Shown here: positions 9,765 to 19,648 of the stretch, one piece after another | How the letters are laid out: every line of letters starts with the position of its first letter | Position numbering within the stretch: the stretch's first letter is position 1 | Origin: Chara braunii | Taxonomy: Eukaryota; Streptophyta; Charophyceae; Charales; Characeae | DNA length: 43,973 nucleotides | NCBI GenBank assembly: GCA_003427395.1 | Contig: BFEA01000048.1 | Span: 1,937,635 to 1,981,607, forward strand | Direction: 5' to 3' | Program-made: the position numbers and the translations under genes | Notes under the pieces: model-generated | Databases searched by the model: none | Seen by the model: the letters and a program-made list of their open reading frames with translations, nothing else | Told to the model about the DNA's origin: nothing

Positions 9765-11240
9765 CCCAGATCTGGAGAGTTCTGAGCTCACATCCCAACA
9801 CAGGCACTAAGATACAGACTTGGACCCTTGCGACGTTACTGCAAAAGACAGGTACCTGGAACTACCGGTCTGAAGGAAGTTCGGGTGCTCTACGCTGAGG
9901 ATGGGAAAGGCAAAAGCATGGTTCTCCTGGGGAGGAATGCAGAGTCTTACAGAGTAGAGCCCCTACTCTTTGGTTGGAAGGGGTTGAGATCTGCCCACTC
10001 CTTTGTACCGCTACTCAAGAACAATTCGAAAACAGGGGTGGAGGTTCTGCAATCCCAGACCAAACTGAAACCCTCAGAGTTGGCTGTGAGGAGGGTGGAC
10101 CAACAGCAATTAGAGGGAGTCACAGAGGAGAAGTTAAAGGCCCTTTGGGTAGCACTGAAGAAAATGCCTGCACAGAAACTAGCTGCAATTATCTGGATAC
10201 AATCCCTGTTTGTCACAGCTACGGCGGTATGACTCTCTACTAAGGGAACGAATTTGTCGTCTATCTGTCAACGTTGTAATTGGGGTTGGGAGAACTATTC
10301 CAATTTGTGGATCTATTGTCCCTTGGTGGATGAGCTACTGGTGTGGTGGACAGAGAATTGGACCAGCCTTCATGGTGATAAGATGCAGTGGACGGACAAC
10401 TGGTGGTTAACAGGCCTTCTCCCTACAGGTCTTAGCTTCCAAACCGGGATCCGTTATGTAGCTCTTTGCTGCCGAGAGGCCTTACTGGAAGTCATCTGGA
10501 CTGCACGGAATGCGAAGGTGTTCAAAGGAGAGATCCACTCGTGCCCCCAACAGAATAACTTACTAAAGAAGAAACTTAGGCTGTCTATTACAGCGGACTG
10601 GAACAAACACCGATCGGCTCGTTCCAGGGGACTCTCCTGGTTCTTGCGAACATGGGCATCAGCTAATAAATGGGCATCAGTCAGATTGGACGGAAAGCTT
10701 CAGCTTGTTGAATGGCTAAAAAGCCAGAATGACTAAAACAGCAAGACACCGGTAGGACCGTTCAAACGGAAAAGAGATGGTCGCGTTACATCTTCTCAGC
10801 ACTGAGCAACAGGATTTCTTGTATTGCTCTTCAATATTTTAGACATTTTAGGTAATATCATAATAATTTTTGTTCCATCTTAGGAATTTAGGTCGCATGC
10901 CACGAGTATTACTGTAAGAGAGCAAGGTATCATTAATCGTATAAATCATCAGTCTGTCTACATAGCTTCAAGGTAGAACATTTGACAGACTCCTTTTTTT
11001 TTCAAGTGCTTCAAGACCATCTTCTTTTGGAAAGTATCTTGGTAGGTTATGGGTACACTGGACCCGGTTTCCAGTTTTAATTAGGCGCGGATAGTTCACC
11101 GAGCTATGCTCATAAGCGAAGCTGGCTATGGCTGCCAGAAGATTTCTGGGTCGAAATGTGAGGTTCCCCGGCCTTGTTCTTATGATCTGATTAATACAAC
11201 CTTGACTACTTAAAATTAAAAAAAATAAAAAAAATAAAAC
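9765..11240 (+). mobile_element. 5'-truncated LINE with zf-RVT region and A-rich tail
   Basis: Coding remains run from about 9828 to 10736. A 3' untranslated region follows with a hairpin CTGGACCCGGTTTCCAG at 11054-11070, and the unit ends in an A-rich tract (11213-11240). This hairpin has the same stem as the other LINEs in the window, but the sequence after it differs, so it is a related subfamily. Confidence 0.7.
9828..10736 (+). pseudogene. LINE ORF2 C-terminal region with zinc-binding RT domain
   Basis: Two frames are needed. The first (9828-10232) reads LAAIIWIQSLFVTATAV at its end. The second (10254-10736) starts ICQRCNWGWENYSNLWIYCP, matching the zf-RVT pattern of plant LINEs (C-x2-C, then a W/H and C). 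It continues with ALCCREALLEVIWTARNAKV, a segment also found at 18640-18710 in another fragment. The domain is thought to bind nucleic acid downstream of the RT. The normal histidine ligand is not evident, and a frameshift near 10230 separates the halves. Confidence 0.65.
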
Positions 11241-11410
11241 TCGGTTGTGATTTCATGCACATTCGGCATTGAGCACAGTCTGCTGATGTTCGTAGGGGAG
11301 GGGACCGGAGGGGAGGCACAGGGATTGGTCCTGTTGGCATGGTCCCTGATGCTACCGGCTGTCCCCTAGCCGGTATCGCCCTCCTGCAGGTCGGGAGCAG
11401 CCCCCACATG

Positions 11411-11842
11411 GGGCCTCGTTCGACACCACTAGAAAACCCTTACTTTGTAAGGCCGCCCTTACGACGAAAATGTGACTAGTTTTCCTTTACTCCCTTTTTC
11501 GTTCCACAACCACTTTGAAAACCCTACACTTTATCGCACTTACGTTTCAGGTGCCCCCTTCGCACCTTACGCGGCCAAGAATTGAATGTGAGTGGCCAAA
11601 AAAAAAAATTGTCAGCGGTTTTCCCGTGGAAAGTAAGGGCGCCACCCCTACTTTCAAGTCACCTCCACGGCTGTCCTTGCATTTGCGTCTGTTTTGGCTG
11701 GGGAGTCCTTAATTTTGTAGGGCTCGCCCTTACGCCCGCAAATGTGAAAACAAATTTTGCATCTTTTTTTTCGTCATTAGGGAGAGGTGGAACGATGAAA
11801 CCCTTACATGTAAGCGTTTTCTAGTGGTGTCGAACGAGACCC
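11411..11842. mobile_element. MITE family D (TSD ATG)
   Basis: This 432-bp element starts GGGCCTCGTTCGACACCACT and ends with the inverse AGTGGTGTCGAACGAGACCC. ATG lies directly outside both ends (11408-11410 and 11843-11845). The first eight bases are shared with families A and C, but the rest of the terminus and the interior differ. No coding capacity. The 3-bp duplication supports the same superfamily as the other MITEs here. Confidence 0.88.
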
Positions 11843-11950
11843 ATGTTCTCTCGGGAACACGGTTCTGGCTGCTACGGGGTTCCACGTATGCCTACAATTA
11901 GGAGTAGCGGTAGGTACGTAGTGTGAGGTGAAATTGAGAGAAGAACTAAG

Positions 11951-11954
<4 letters not shown>

Positions 11955-11985
<31 letters not shown>
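11955..11985. repeat. A31 homopolymer
   Basis: A run of 31 A's within an A-rich stretch. It may be the tail of a plus-strand retroposon, but no LINE or SINE end is recognisable immediately upstream. Confidence 0.9.
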
Positions 11986-11986
<1 letters not shown>

Positions 11987-12097
11987 GAAAGAAAAACCTA
12001 CCAATGGGAGAGCAAAAGAAACATCCTTTCAGAGGTCTCACCTTTCTCTTTTGTGAGGGACGTCGGGCCCGGTTCTTGACTTTGTAAAAAAAATATT

Positions 12098-12510
12098 CCA
12101 TCTGGCAGGGTAACCAGCGTTCGGGAGGGGCCGAACGCCCGAACGTATGGGACCCTTTGGGGATGCGTTCGGCCGTTCGGGCCGAACGCGGACCCAAAAA
12201 CAAAAAAAAACAAAACAAAAAAACAAACAAATCAAAAAAATCTGAAAAAACGATATGTTATGAAGAAAAATAAACTAAACAAGATTTGCCTGAGCATTAC
12301 ATCCAAATTCGTTGCCAAATTTGAAATAAAAATAAATTACGAAAAAGAAATACTAATAATAAAAATAACAAAAAATAAAAAAATAATTAAATTTAGTGAG
12401 TTCGTCGCACGTTTTCGACACCGCCATCTTTGGCGATTTTCCATTTTTTTTTGGAATAACTAAATGCCCTGAAAATTTAGATATGTGTACTTCACATAAT
12501 GCAAAACACA
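12098..12510. repeat. Dispersed repeat F, copy 1
   Basis: Two landmarks are shared with 14380-14690: CCATCTGGCAGGGTAACCAG at 12098 and GACACCGCCATCTTTGGCGA at 12417, the latter a small hairpin (CGCCA / TGGCG). Between them lie GTTCGG/CCGAAC motifs in both orientations (12118-12195) and A-rich sequence. In copy 2 the two landmarks are in the other order and the first is inverted. Confidence 0.7.
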
Positions 12511-12540
12511 CAAAAAAAATTCCAACGAACCTAGAGCGGC

Positions 12541-12561
12541 GCGTTAGCGCTGCGCTAACGC
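12541..12561. repeat. Perfect 10-bp inverted repeat with 1-nt centre
   Basis: GCGTTAGCGC, then a single T, then GCGCTAACGC. It is directly followed by a weaker TAGCAC..GTGCTA palindrome. No gene is visible nearby. Confidence 0.9.
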
Positions 12562-13457
12562 TTCTTGCGGTAGCACAGTGCTAGCACGCCGCCCTTGGCG
12601 GCGATGGGCAGCAGGGGATCGCACAGCGGGGCCAGCGGTTGTTGGTCTTGCACGCCAGAGCTTGCTGTCGGCGTGGCGGAGGCGGCACGTGGAGTACGGC
12701 ACGCGAGCGCGGGGGGGTGCGCTTCACAGAGGTGATACTAAGCCTCTGGCTATGGCCGGTCTCGGTTGGCAAAAGCCAGGAATCCTGTTCAATCGTGGAT
12801 GGATGGAGATGATGTGGGGGCGATTGACGGGCGAGATCCGGTCGCTGCATATTTTAGAATACGAAAACTGATCATGGGTGTCGATCCCCCTGGTTGCAGA
12901 TACGGAGCTTTGTCGATGACGATGTTGATGGGGTCATTCTGCCGCGATCAAGAGTGGTGATAGAGCTGGAGGATCAACTTATGGAGATGCCTGGAGGATA
13001 AACGTACGGAGACGCCTGGGAAAATGACTTTACAGATACTGGCACTGCAGTCTGGCGCGGGACGTTAAGAACCCTAAGCTTACCTTCCATTGCGTATATG
13101 ATACACGCTTTGGAGGACTCTTGGGTTCAACACCTCTTTTGTCTTTTTCAGCGAGGATTGCGTACAAGTGCGACTTCTTGTGCTATTCTCCAGCTGGATC
13201 AGCGGTTTTGCGCCTCACAATTCTTCAGAGTTGATCGGTTTGATGGCCAATTACTAGTTGACAGTCAATTACTAGTTGAGATCCGCTGGTTTTGAATGAA
13301 AGTGCTCAATTAGGATTAGGTTTGTGCTATGAAAATTAGGGGATGGGTTAGTCATGCTGTTGCTTTGCTGCTAGCTTTAATTAGCACACGGAACTCGCTG
13401 GGGTTAGAGGTGGCACTTAATCGCGGCATAATTTGTTTAATTTGTAATTGATTTGTG
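12562..13457. other. Low-repeat stretch, no recognised gene
   Basis: About 900 bp without homology to other parts of the window. Frames of up to 97 codons occur on both strands but carry no recognisable motif. A short duplicated ATTACTAGTTGA occurs at 13250-13280. Confidence 0.35.
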
Positions 13458-13527
<70 letters not shown>

Positions 13528-13682
13528 NNNNNNNNNNNNNNNNNNNNNNNNNNNNNNNNNNNNNNNNNNNNNNNNNNNNNNNNNNNNNNNNNNNNNNNNN
13601 NNNNNNNNNNNNNNNNNNNNNNNNNNNNNNNNNNNNNNNNNNNNNNNNNNNNNNNNNNNNNNNNNNNNNNNNNNNNNNNNNN

Positions 13683-13772
<90 letters not shown>
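13458..13772. repeat. (CA)n(GA)n microsatellite around an assembly gap
   Basis: A short CA run turns into a GA run that enters a 155-bp N gap (13528-13682) and continues as GA to 13772. The true length is unknown. Confidence 0.95.
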
Positions 13773-13775
<3 letters not shown>

Positions 13776-14229
13776 TTGGCTCCTTTTGGGTTGAATAGGC
13801 TTGAATTCTCATTTACGAATTATGTTGTGAATGGTTCTTTCCTCACTGGGTCGTTGAATCTGCTAACCTCCGTTTGGTTTGAATGACAGTATCACGATTT
13901 CAGCTCTTCAGTTGAGATTCACTAGTTTTCTTATAAAACGCTGAATTAAGGCCTGGCTCACTCTAGTAATAGCGAGATCCGTTACTTACGGTGCCTGTTA
14001 GGAGTTTTCTCGCATGATATGTTAGGGGTGTATAGTAGAGATTAATTAGGGTAGTATGATTTGCGGTTTTTTACGGTCTTCTGCAGAGGATTGTTAGGGT
14101 TTGACTACCTTTTTGATTGAATTGTTGCCGTGGTCGGGGATGGGATCGGTCGGAAGTGCTTTTCCCAGCCCTGTATGGCTGCGGCATATATGTGAGGGCC
14201 GCCGAACCCGTTTTCCGGCATATTGTAAT
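13773..14229. other. Spacer, no recognised feature
   Basis: AT-moderate sequence with no convincing open frame. It has no homology to the other families in this window that I can detect. Confidence 0.35.
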
Positions 14230-14379
14230 AAAAAAAAGCAATCACTGCTTTAAAAAAAAAAGGGGGGAAAGGGGAGGGAAAAAAAAAACACACACAAAAA
14301 GTTTCAAAAAATAATAAAATTGTTTAGACCCCGAACTAAAGTGAAAACAGAAAGAAAAAAGCGAAAAAAAATATGGGCA

Positions 14380-14690
14380 AGCACGTTTTGACACCGCCAT
14401 CTTTGGCGATTTTTAATTCTTACTTGGCTGAGCCAAATGACTTGAAAATTTACAGGTGTGTACCCCACGTCAGAGAGAACTCACAAAAAACAATTGAGAA
14501 AAAAACGTATATGTAGGCCCCGAAATAATTTTTGGCGGGGGCCGAACGCCGTCGGGTTCGGACCCCGTACAGGACCCCGAACGCCCGTACGTACCGGGGT
14601 CTGCCCAGGGACCTCCGTATGTATGGGCTGGTAACCCTGCCATCTGGAAAAAAAAGAAAAAAGAAAAAAGAAAACATCCTTTACTCGGGC
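14380..14690. repeat. Dispersed repeat F, copy 2 (rearranged)
   Basis: GACACCGCCATCTTTGGCGA is at 14390, in the same orientation as copy 1. The second landmark appears inverted at 14627-14647 (GCTGGTAACCCTGCCATCTG). GC-rich CGAACG-type motifs lie between them. The relative order and orientation therefore differ from copy 1 at 12098-12510. Confidence 0.7.
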
Positions 14691-14773
14691 TTAATTCACA
14701 AAAACAGGCTACCGCTGATTTCTGCAAAATCCACCCTAACGATGCCTGACAGTCACAATGTGACTCCCAAAAC

Positions 14774-14928
14774 CTCGCGCCCGGCGCCACTTCCTGATCG
14801 GAGTGTGAGTGGGTCTGGAAGTGCAAAAAGGGGGTGTGCCAAGGATTTTAGGAAAGCGGGGTCGGAGTCCCAGGTCGGAACTGGGATCTCCTGTGGCAAG
14901 CTCTGGGATACAAATGCAGGAGGGTAGG
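14774..14928 (-). mobile_element. Inverted 3'-terminal fragment of the Gypsy LTR
   Basis: On the minus strand this matches 25765-25918 closely, including CCACAGGAGAT, CCTTGGCACACCCC and CTCCGATCAGGAAGT. The match ends after GAGGTT, within a base of where the primer binding site starts in the Gypsy element. That supports placing the LTR 3' boundary there. The following plus-strand LTR fragment points the other way. Confidence 0.75.
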
Positions 14929-15370
14929 CGAGGTCGAGCCCCCGTGGGCTCTCAGAATTTCCTTCGTTCAAAATTTCTTTTTGCAATTAGGATTTAGATT
15001 AGGAATTTAGGTGCGTCTCATTTTTTGTTGCACGGCGCTTCTTGCTTGCGCACACTTTGCCGCGTCAGGATCTGTGCTCTGACTTTTCTGCGCCTTAATC
15101 CTTGCGTGTAACTGAAACTTTTGTTTTGGGGGGCATAATTGCAACTGTAATCCTCCTGTTCTTGATATCTTTTGTGGCGTCCCTGTGCTCTCGTACTTCT
15201 TCCTCTGTCCTATTGGCCTGAACGCTTGCATGGCTGGACCAATGTGTGGAGTGAGGCTGCGTCCCCCACTCCGTGCTCTGGCCATGTGGACAAAGGCACT
15301 TCCTTCCTCCTCGGATTCCTTCTTTTTCCACTTAGGCACAACCTCGGGTATCTCGCGCAAGCATACATGT

Positions 15371-15377
15371 TATAAAT
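15371..15377 (+). promoter_or_regulatory. TATA box of LTR copy 2
   Basis: TATAAAT in the conserved context TATAAATTTCG, shared with the other LTR at 24259. It is probably the pol II start region of the LTR. Transcription is not shown. Confidence 0.6.
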
Positions 15378-15628
15378 TTCGCAAGCGAGATTAACTCGCT
15401 CTCTAAAAATTTTGGAGTTAGCGCGGTCGAGAGGATCGGCTAACAGGCAGGAGTTGGAAGGTGAGTAGAGGGTTGGGCGATCCGATGAGTTGATGCTGGC
15501 ATGCGGAGTTTACGTGGGGCCGCGGCGGACTGTGGCAGACGGGCGAACCTGGCTTGCATGCTCGGACTAAGCGGGGTGACAACTCTATGTGGGTGTGAGG
15601 TGACGGAATGCCCGCATCGGGATGTTGT

Positions 15629-15703
<75 letters not shown>

Positions 15704-15704
15704 N

Positions 15705-15781
<77 letters not shown>
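15629..15781. repeat. (GA)n microsatellite in LTR copy 2
   Basis: About 150 bp of nearly pure GA with one N at 15704 and one A interruption near 15749. It lies about 255 bp downstream of the LTR TATA box on the sense strand. Confidence 0.97.
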
Positions 15782-15782
<1 letters not shown>

Positions 15783-16177
15783 GGGATGTGTTGTGGTGAT
15801 GTTTCTTTTCCATCCTTCTGAGTAATTTTGGTATTGGCACCAGTCGCCCTTGTCCTTGTTGGATCGGCATTTCAGATTTTTCTTTTCTTTCTTGTTTTCT
15901 TTCCTCGAAGAATGATATGTGGAATGTCATCTCCCACTCCCCTTCTCTGTCTTTTTGGAATCGACAAATCTGATTGAGTGGTTATCGGCGATCGAACCTT
16001 GTGTGATCTATGGGCTGATTGGCCAAAGGATTGTGGCAATAACTGTTGCATGATCCTCAAGTCCTTCTATTTGTATGCAAGCTAGATGCATGGATGATAG
16101 GCGTGATTTTGTTTGTGTATGACATAGATAAGCATGCGAGATGATTAAATGACCATCTCACTATAGCATGATCCATC

Positions 16178-16753
16178 TTGCGAACCGCTGGCTTTCACCC
16201 ATCTGATCAAGTTACAGGTCCCGCGCACTCACGAGTAGGCTTGACCAAAGACGATTGCTACCTACACGCGCGTCTGCGAAACCTGAACTCGACTAACTCC
16301 TCGAATGGCTGGTTTTCCACCCCGACTTGCAACATGAATTTCGGCGTTCCCTTTCGTGTCACTGACTGCGAGTGTTTGAGGGATCGGGAACTCCGGGAAT
16401 ATTGGGAGCACTCTTATTTGTCAGCACGACCCTGGGCGGAACCTCCGAAATCTCCCTACTTGATGGGGATAAAACATACTTGTGAGTGGGACCTCGACCA
16501 AGCCTTGGGACGTAACCCCCATCTCCCCAGCTTCTCTAGCCCATACACGTATCACGTCCTCATGGAGCCCGGGATCCTCATCTTAGGGACCGAATTCCTT
16601 CCCTATCACCGCATCCTACCCTATCACTCCCTAACCATCGTCCCCTGGCCCCAACCCCCGTGCTCAGAGTGCCTGCGGGACCACGAGTACCGAGCCTCCG
16701 GCTTCATCCGGCGAACTCTCTCGGAGGAAGAACGACGGGCACACAACCTTTGA
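16178..16753 (+). CDS. LTR-internal ORF, copy 2 (unknown protein)
   Basis: An open frame of 191 codons from an ATG at or near 16178. I do not recognise the family. Its C-terminal half resembles the frame at 25223-25603 in the other LTR: ILPYHSLTIVPWP here against LLPYHRLSVIPWP there, preceded in both by F-S/P-SP...TY and followed by a C-x2-C pair (CSEC here, CGNC there) and a basic tail. The conservative I/V/L and S/T exchanges suggest past selection on protein. It lies upstream of the primer binding site position, so it is encoded inside the LTR. No signal peptide or membrane segment is obvious. The frame is complete here but shorter in the other copy. Confidence 0.5.
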   Translation: MRTAGFHPSDQVTGPAHSRVGLTKDDCYLHARLRNLNSTNSSNGWFSTPTCNMNFGVPFRVTDCECLRDRELREYWEHSYLSARPWAEPPKSPYLMGIKHTCEWDLDQALGRNPHLPSFSSPYTYHVLMEPGILILGTEFLPYHRILPYHSLTIVPWPQPPCSECLRDHEYRASGFIRRTLSEEERRAHNL

Positions 16754-16911
16754 TTGAGGCCAGCCGCGTCGGATTCGGAAACCTGTGACATTCGACGTCG
16801 GCAGGTGACGAGCCAGCGGGACAGCCATAGTGTCCCTACAGTGCACCAGATACGACCTTGACCCGGACGACAGAACCCGGAGCCGGTAGCTCTGTTCCCC
16901 GAAGCAAAAAC

Positions 16912-17534
16912 AGGGCCGTCTGAAGTAAGTGCAGCGACGACGGCTATTGTGAGCATTTCTCTTGTCTGAGAGCACTTGATCTAGGCTTGAACTTTTTTGT
17001 GAGGGCATACTCACATGGGGACCAAAAGTCTAAAAAATTTGAGGCATTTGGTTCGTTTTTTTTAGGCATTTGGTCCCCGTGTGGTCACACGGGCCGACCT
17101 CGTCCAGAAAAGACGAAGTCGCGACCCTGACACTTTGCATTCAGGGCAAGTGCACCTGGTCACACGGGGGAGGACCAAACGAAAAGATGGATTTTTTAAT
17201 TTATTTTTTTCACACTATGGGCCTTATCTACAACGTGAATGTTCCTGGTCACACTTTCAGTTGTTTGGCGGGCTGTCTTCTTCTTCTACTATTCTCTTCA
17301 ATTCGCAAACATGAAAAAAAAAAAACGAAAGGTAATTTGAGACCACCTCTCGAGGTGGTCGAAAAAAGGGCACGCCCGCGGCCCTGCAGGCTGCTGACAG
17401 AAGGGTCACCGTTTGAGGCATTTGGGTAGCAAGCCTCTCCAGTGCGACCCGAAAAATGACTCAAATTTTGGGAATTTGGTTCTTTTGGTCCTCGTGTGAG
17501 TATGCCCTGAGTCAAGCGTAGTGCAGCGAGGCCC
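16912..17534. mobile_element. MITE family C, copy 2, interrupted by MITE B
   Basis: The right end TAGTGCAGCGAGGCCC stops at 17534 and is followed by ATA. The left part contains GTAAGTGCAGCGACG, shared with copy 1. The left terminus is not clearly seen, so 16912 is where LTR homology stops rather than a defined end. Family B sits inside at 17003-17507. Around that insertion the host arms CTTGA and TCAAGCGTAG belong to a small stem seen uninterrupted at 20229-20259. Confidence 0.65.
17003..17507. mobile_element. MITE family B, copy 2 (TSD TGA, empty site known)
   Basis: This 505-bp element starts GGGCATACTCACATGGGGAC and ends GTCCTCGTGTGAGTATGCCC. TGA lies at 17000-17002 and 17508-17510. The pre-insertion sequence is present at 20229-20259, where CTTGAACTTTTTTG, a single TGA and GTCAAGCGTAGTG follow one another. 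This directly proves the 3-bp duplication and the element ends. A CACCTCTCGAGGTGG palindrome lies in the middle (about 17344). No transposase. Confidence 0.93.
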
Positions 17535-17791
17535 ATACAGCTTTGTTTTTTTCACATGGCGTCAGGATAACGGCCTGACAACTTTTGAAAATTGAAAGTC
17601 CGTCAAGGGTTCGGCCAAGGACGCTTGAAAACGCTTGCGTTGCAGGCTGGGGTTCCCAATCTTTCAAGAGCTGCTCTTGAAAGGGTTTCAAGAGCCACTC
17701 TGACAGCTCTTGACTGCCCCAAGTGTCAAGAGGCTGTGTGGCGATGCAGCACTCTTGAAAAAGGGTTTTCAAGAGTGGTGTGGCGAGGCCC
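17535..17791. mobile_element. MITE family A, copy 2 (one end missing)
   Basis: From ATACAGCTTTG onward it matches the inverse complement of copy 1 through GGATAACGGCCTGACAAC and CAGGCTGGGGTT to the terminus AGTGGTGTGGCGAGGCCC at 17791. The other half is absent. It abuts the right end of MITE C copy 2 at an ATA, which suggests that C inserted into A and the far side was later lost. Confidence 0.75.
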
Positions 17792-17817
17792 TACCAGAGG
17801 AAAAGTGTGGCGAGAGT

Positions 17818-17932
17818 TGTCGTGGTTGCACCCACTCGCCAGGCGATGCCCGCGGCCAGATGGCTGGGACACAATTTCGGGCTGAACAGACGGTGACGGT
17901 GGCAACTCTGGCGAGTAGGTGCAACCATGACA
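17818..17932. repeat. Inverted repeat with 23-bp arms
   Basis: GTCGTGGTTGCACCCACTCG at 17819 pairs with CGAGTAGGTGCAACCATGAC near 17912. The arms differ at two positions, both transitions. The spacer is about 70 bp. It is part of an unclassified foldback whose right end (GTAGTGCAACTAGGCCC) stops at 18011. Confidence 0.85.
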
Positions 17933-18046
17933 GGGATGGCAAATCGGCAAAATTCCACTCTCCACAAACGCGCCACGTTTGTGCCGTGTGAAGAGTAGTG
18001 CAACTAGGCCCTATCCCTGAGGGCTCTTGATCTACGCTTGAACTTT

Positions 18047-18550
18047 TTTTTTTTTTTTTTTTTTTGAAAGAATGGTAGCTTTTATTACCAAAATGGATTG
18101 AGGCCGGGAATTCTTCACAAACAATCCGGAATTCTGGGGCCGTTACCCAGTTTAGGCTTGTGCTGGAAACCGGGTCCAGCGTCCCAAGAGAGTCCAATCG
18201 AAAAACAATCCAGGACCCTCCAAATCAAAAAAGGAAAACTCTAAGCTCATGAAAAACCAATAGTCTTCTGAGTACACAAACTTACAAAAGACTTTTCACC
18301 TCTAGAAGCCTTTATCGTACCAGTAGATCCATCGCCCGTTCTACCAATAGTAACCAAAAGCTGAAACAGCTAGTTGTCTAACCCCAACCTCTTTATCCGG
18401 GCTAATCTCGCCGCTGGGGCTAAAGGCGCCTTCATCTACCTTAGTATAGCCAGGTAGCAACTTCCAAATTACCTTCCACAGTCATTTTGGCGAGATTTCC
18501 CAGGTTTTCGTGAACCAAATACGGTCCTTCCTTCTCCAATCTGCAAATAG
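18047..18550 (-). mobile_element. Minus-strand LINE 3' end with poly(A)
   Basis: On the minus strand the order is coding remains (18540-18350), the hairpin CTGGACCCGGTTTCCAG at about 18160-18180, a 3' UTR, and a poly(A) tail read as T's ending at 18066. One frame reads DRIWFTKTWEISPK, then TGA, then LWKVIWKLLPGYTKVDEGAF, in the style of LINE ORF2 C-terminal regions. The A-tail sits on a T-run of the family C sequence CTTGAACTTTTTT, which could have served as the priming site. Confidence 0.65.
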
Positions 18551-18554
18551 GGAC

Positions 18555-18790
18555 AGTCTAATGGCAGCCTTGATCTGGGAAGATGACTTCATCCTTTTCG
18601 GAAGACTTTCATCCAAGGGCAGCTTTGAATCTGGTTGCAATTATCTGGCACTGTGCTGTCGGGGTATAATCATGGAAGCTATTTGGGCGGCACGGAATGC
18701 TAGAGTATTCAAGGTTGAAGTAATGTGCTTCCAGCAGACTAAGAACCAGATCAAGGGTCTCGCTCCACTCCTCTAGAAACCGGCCATTTC
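18555..18790 (+). pseudogene. Plus-strand LINE ORF2 C-terminal fragment
   Basis: A frame through this region reads LALCCRGIIMEAIWAARNAR, parallel to ALCCREALLEVIWTARNAKV at about 10460-10520. It is the segment downstream of the zf-RVT motif of a LINE. It lies head-to-head with the minus-strand LINE end just before it. There is no 3' end or tail here, so the fragment was cut or rearranged. Confidence 0.65.
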
Positions 18791-19214
18791 TTGAGCACGG
18801 CACGGCTCCACTTACTCTAGACGCCAGGTCTGGAATTCGGGTTCTTGAGCTGTCAGTATCTACGCACGAAAATGGAGAGAATCCGTCGTCGCTCCACTAC
18901 CTCATGAAACACACTCACGAAAATGCATTTCTTGAGTTGTCAGAACCTCCTCTCCCGTGGGACTCTTGACGTTTTGAGAGCTCCCGCCTGCAGCGGCGGA
19001 AATTTCAAGGGAAGCATCCAGGACCTTCAAAAGTTGAGCATTTTTTTGGAGTGCACCTGGAGTCTGGGCGGACAACAACGTGCTGACCGTGTCGTGTAGC
19101 TCTTTCAAAGAGCGGTCTGACATCCGAGAGGCCTTCTTGAGTTTGACCTTCTAGAGTAAGTGGAGCGATGTTCTCTTTTTCAGTCGTTTCTAGAGTCTGA
19201 CAGCTCTAGACTCA

Positions 19215-19614
19215 GGGCATACTCACACGGCGACCCCAAATCCGCAAAATATGCGGATTTGGGAAGGATCTATTTGCGGTTTTGGGCATGGTTCACGTCA
19301 CACTTCTGTACCTTTTCGCGGCCGTCTGGAGAAATGGGGATTTGGTACTTGGCTGGTCACACTGGGATTTGATACTTGGCTGGTCACACTGCCCCATCCA
19401 TAAATTGTGCAAGAACTTCTATGAACGATTTTTTGCCAATTTTTGAAGAAAATGCAAAAAAAAAAGGGCATTTGCGGTCACCTCCACAGGTGACCGCAAA
19501 ATCCCTTGCCCCGCGGCTTCCCAGGCCGCTGACAAATGGGCACTGGAATAGTACATTTGCGAATTTGGTAGATCCGTGTGACCGGCATTTTCCCCTTTTT
19601 TTGAGGATTTTGGN

Positions 19615-19648
<34 letters not shown>

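Larger units (their letters stand above)
14940..16911 (+). mobile_element. Ty3/Gypsy LTR, copy 2 (incomplete, solo-like)
   Basis: It follows the order of the 5' LTR at 23820-25800. Shared landmarks are GTCGAGCCCC..GGCTCTCA, a TTAGGAATTTA-type AT tract, TATAAATTTCG, GGACTAAGCGGGGTGAC and CCCGCATCGG, followed by a related open frame. The 3' end is cut by MITE family C at about 16912. A (GA)n tract has expanded at 15629-15781, where the other copy has a short purine run. No internal retrotransposon region follows. Confidence 0.75.

Noticed and set aside
13437-13886. Long frames of repeating Arg-Glu or Ser-Leu
   Set aside because: They are translations of the GA/CT microsatellite and N gap, not genes.
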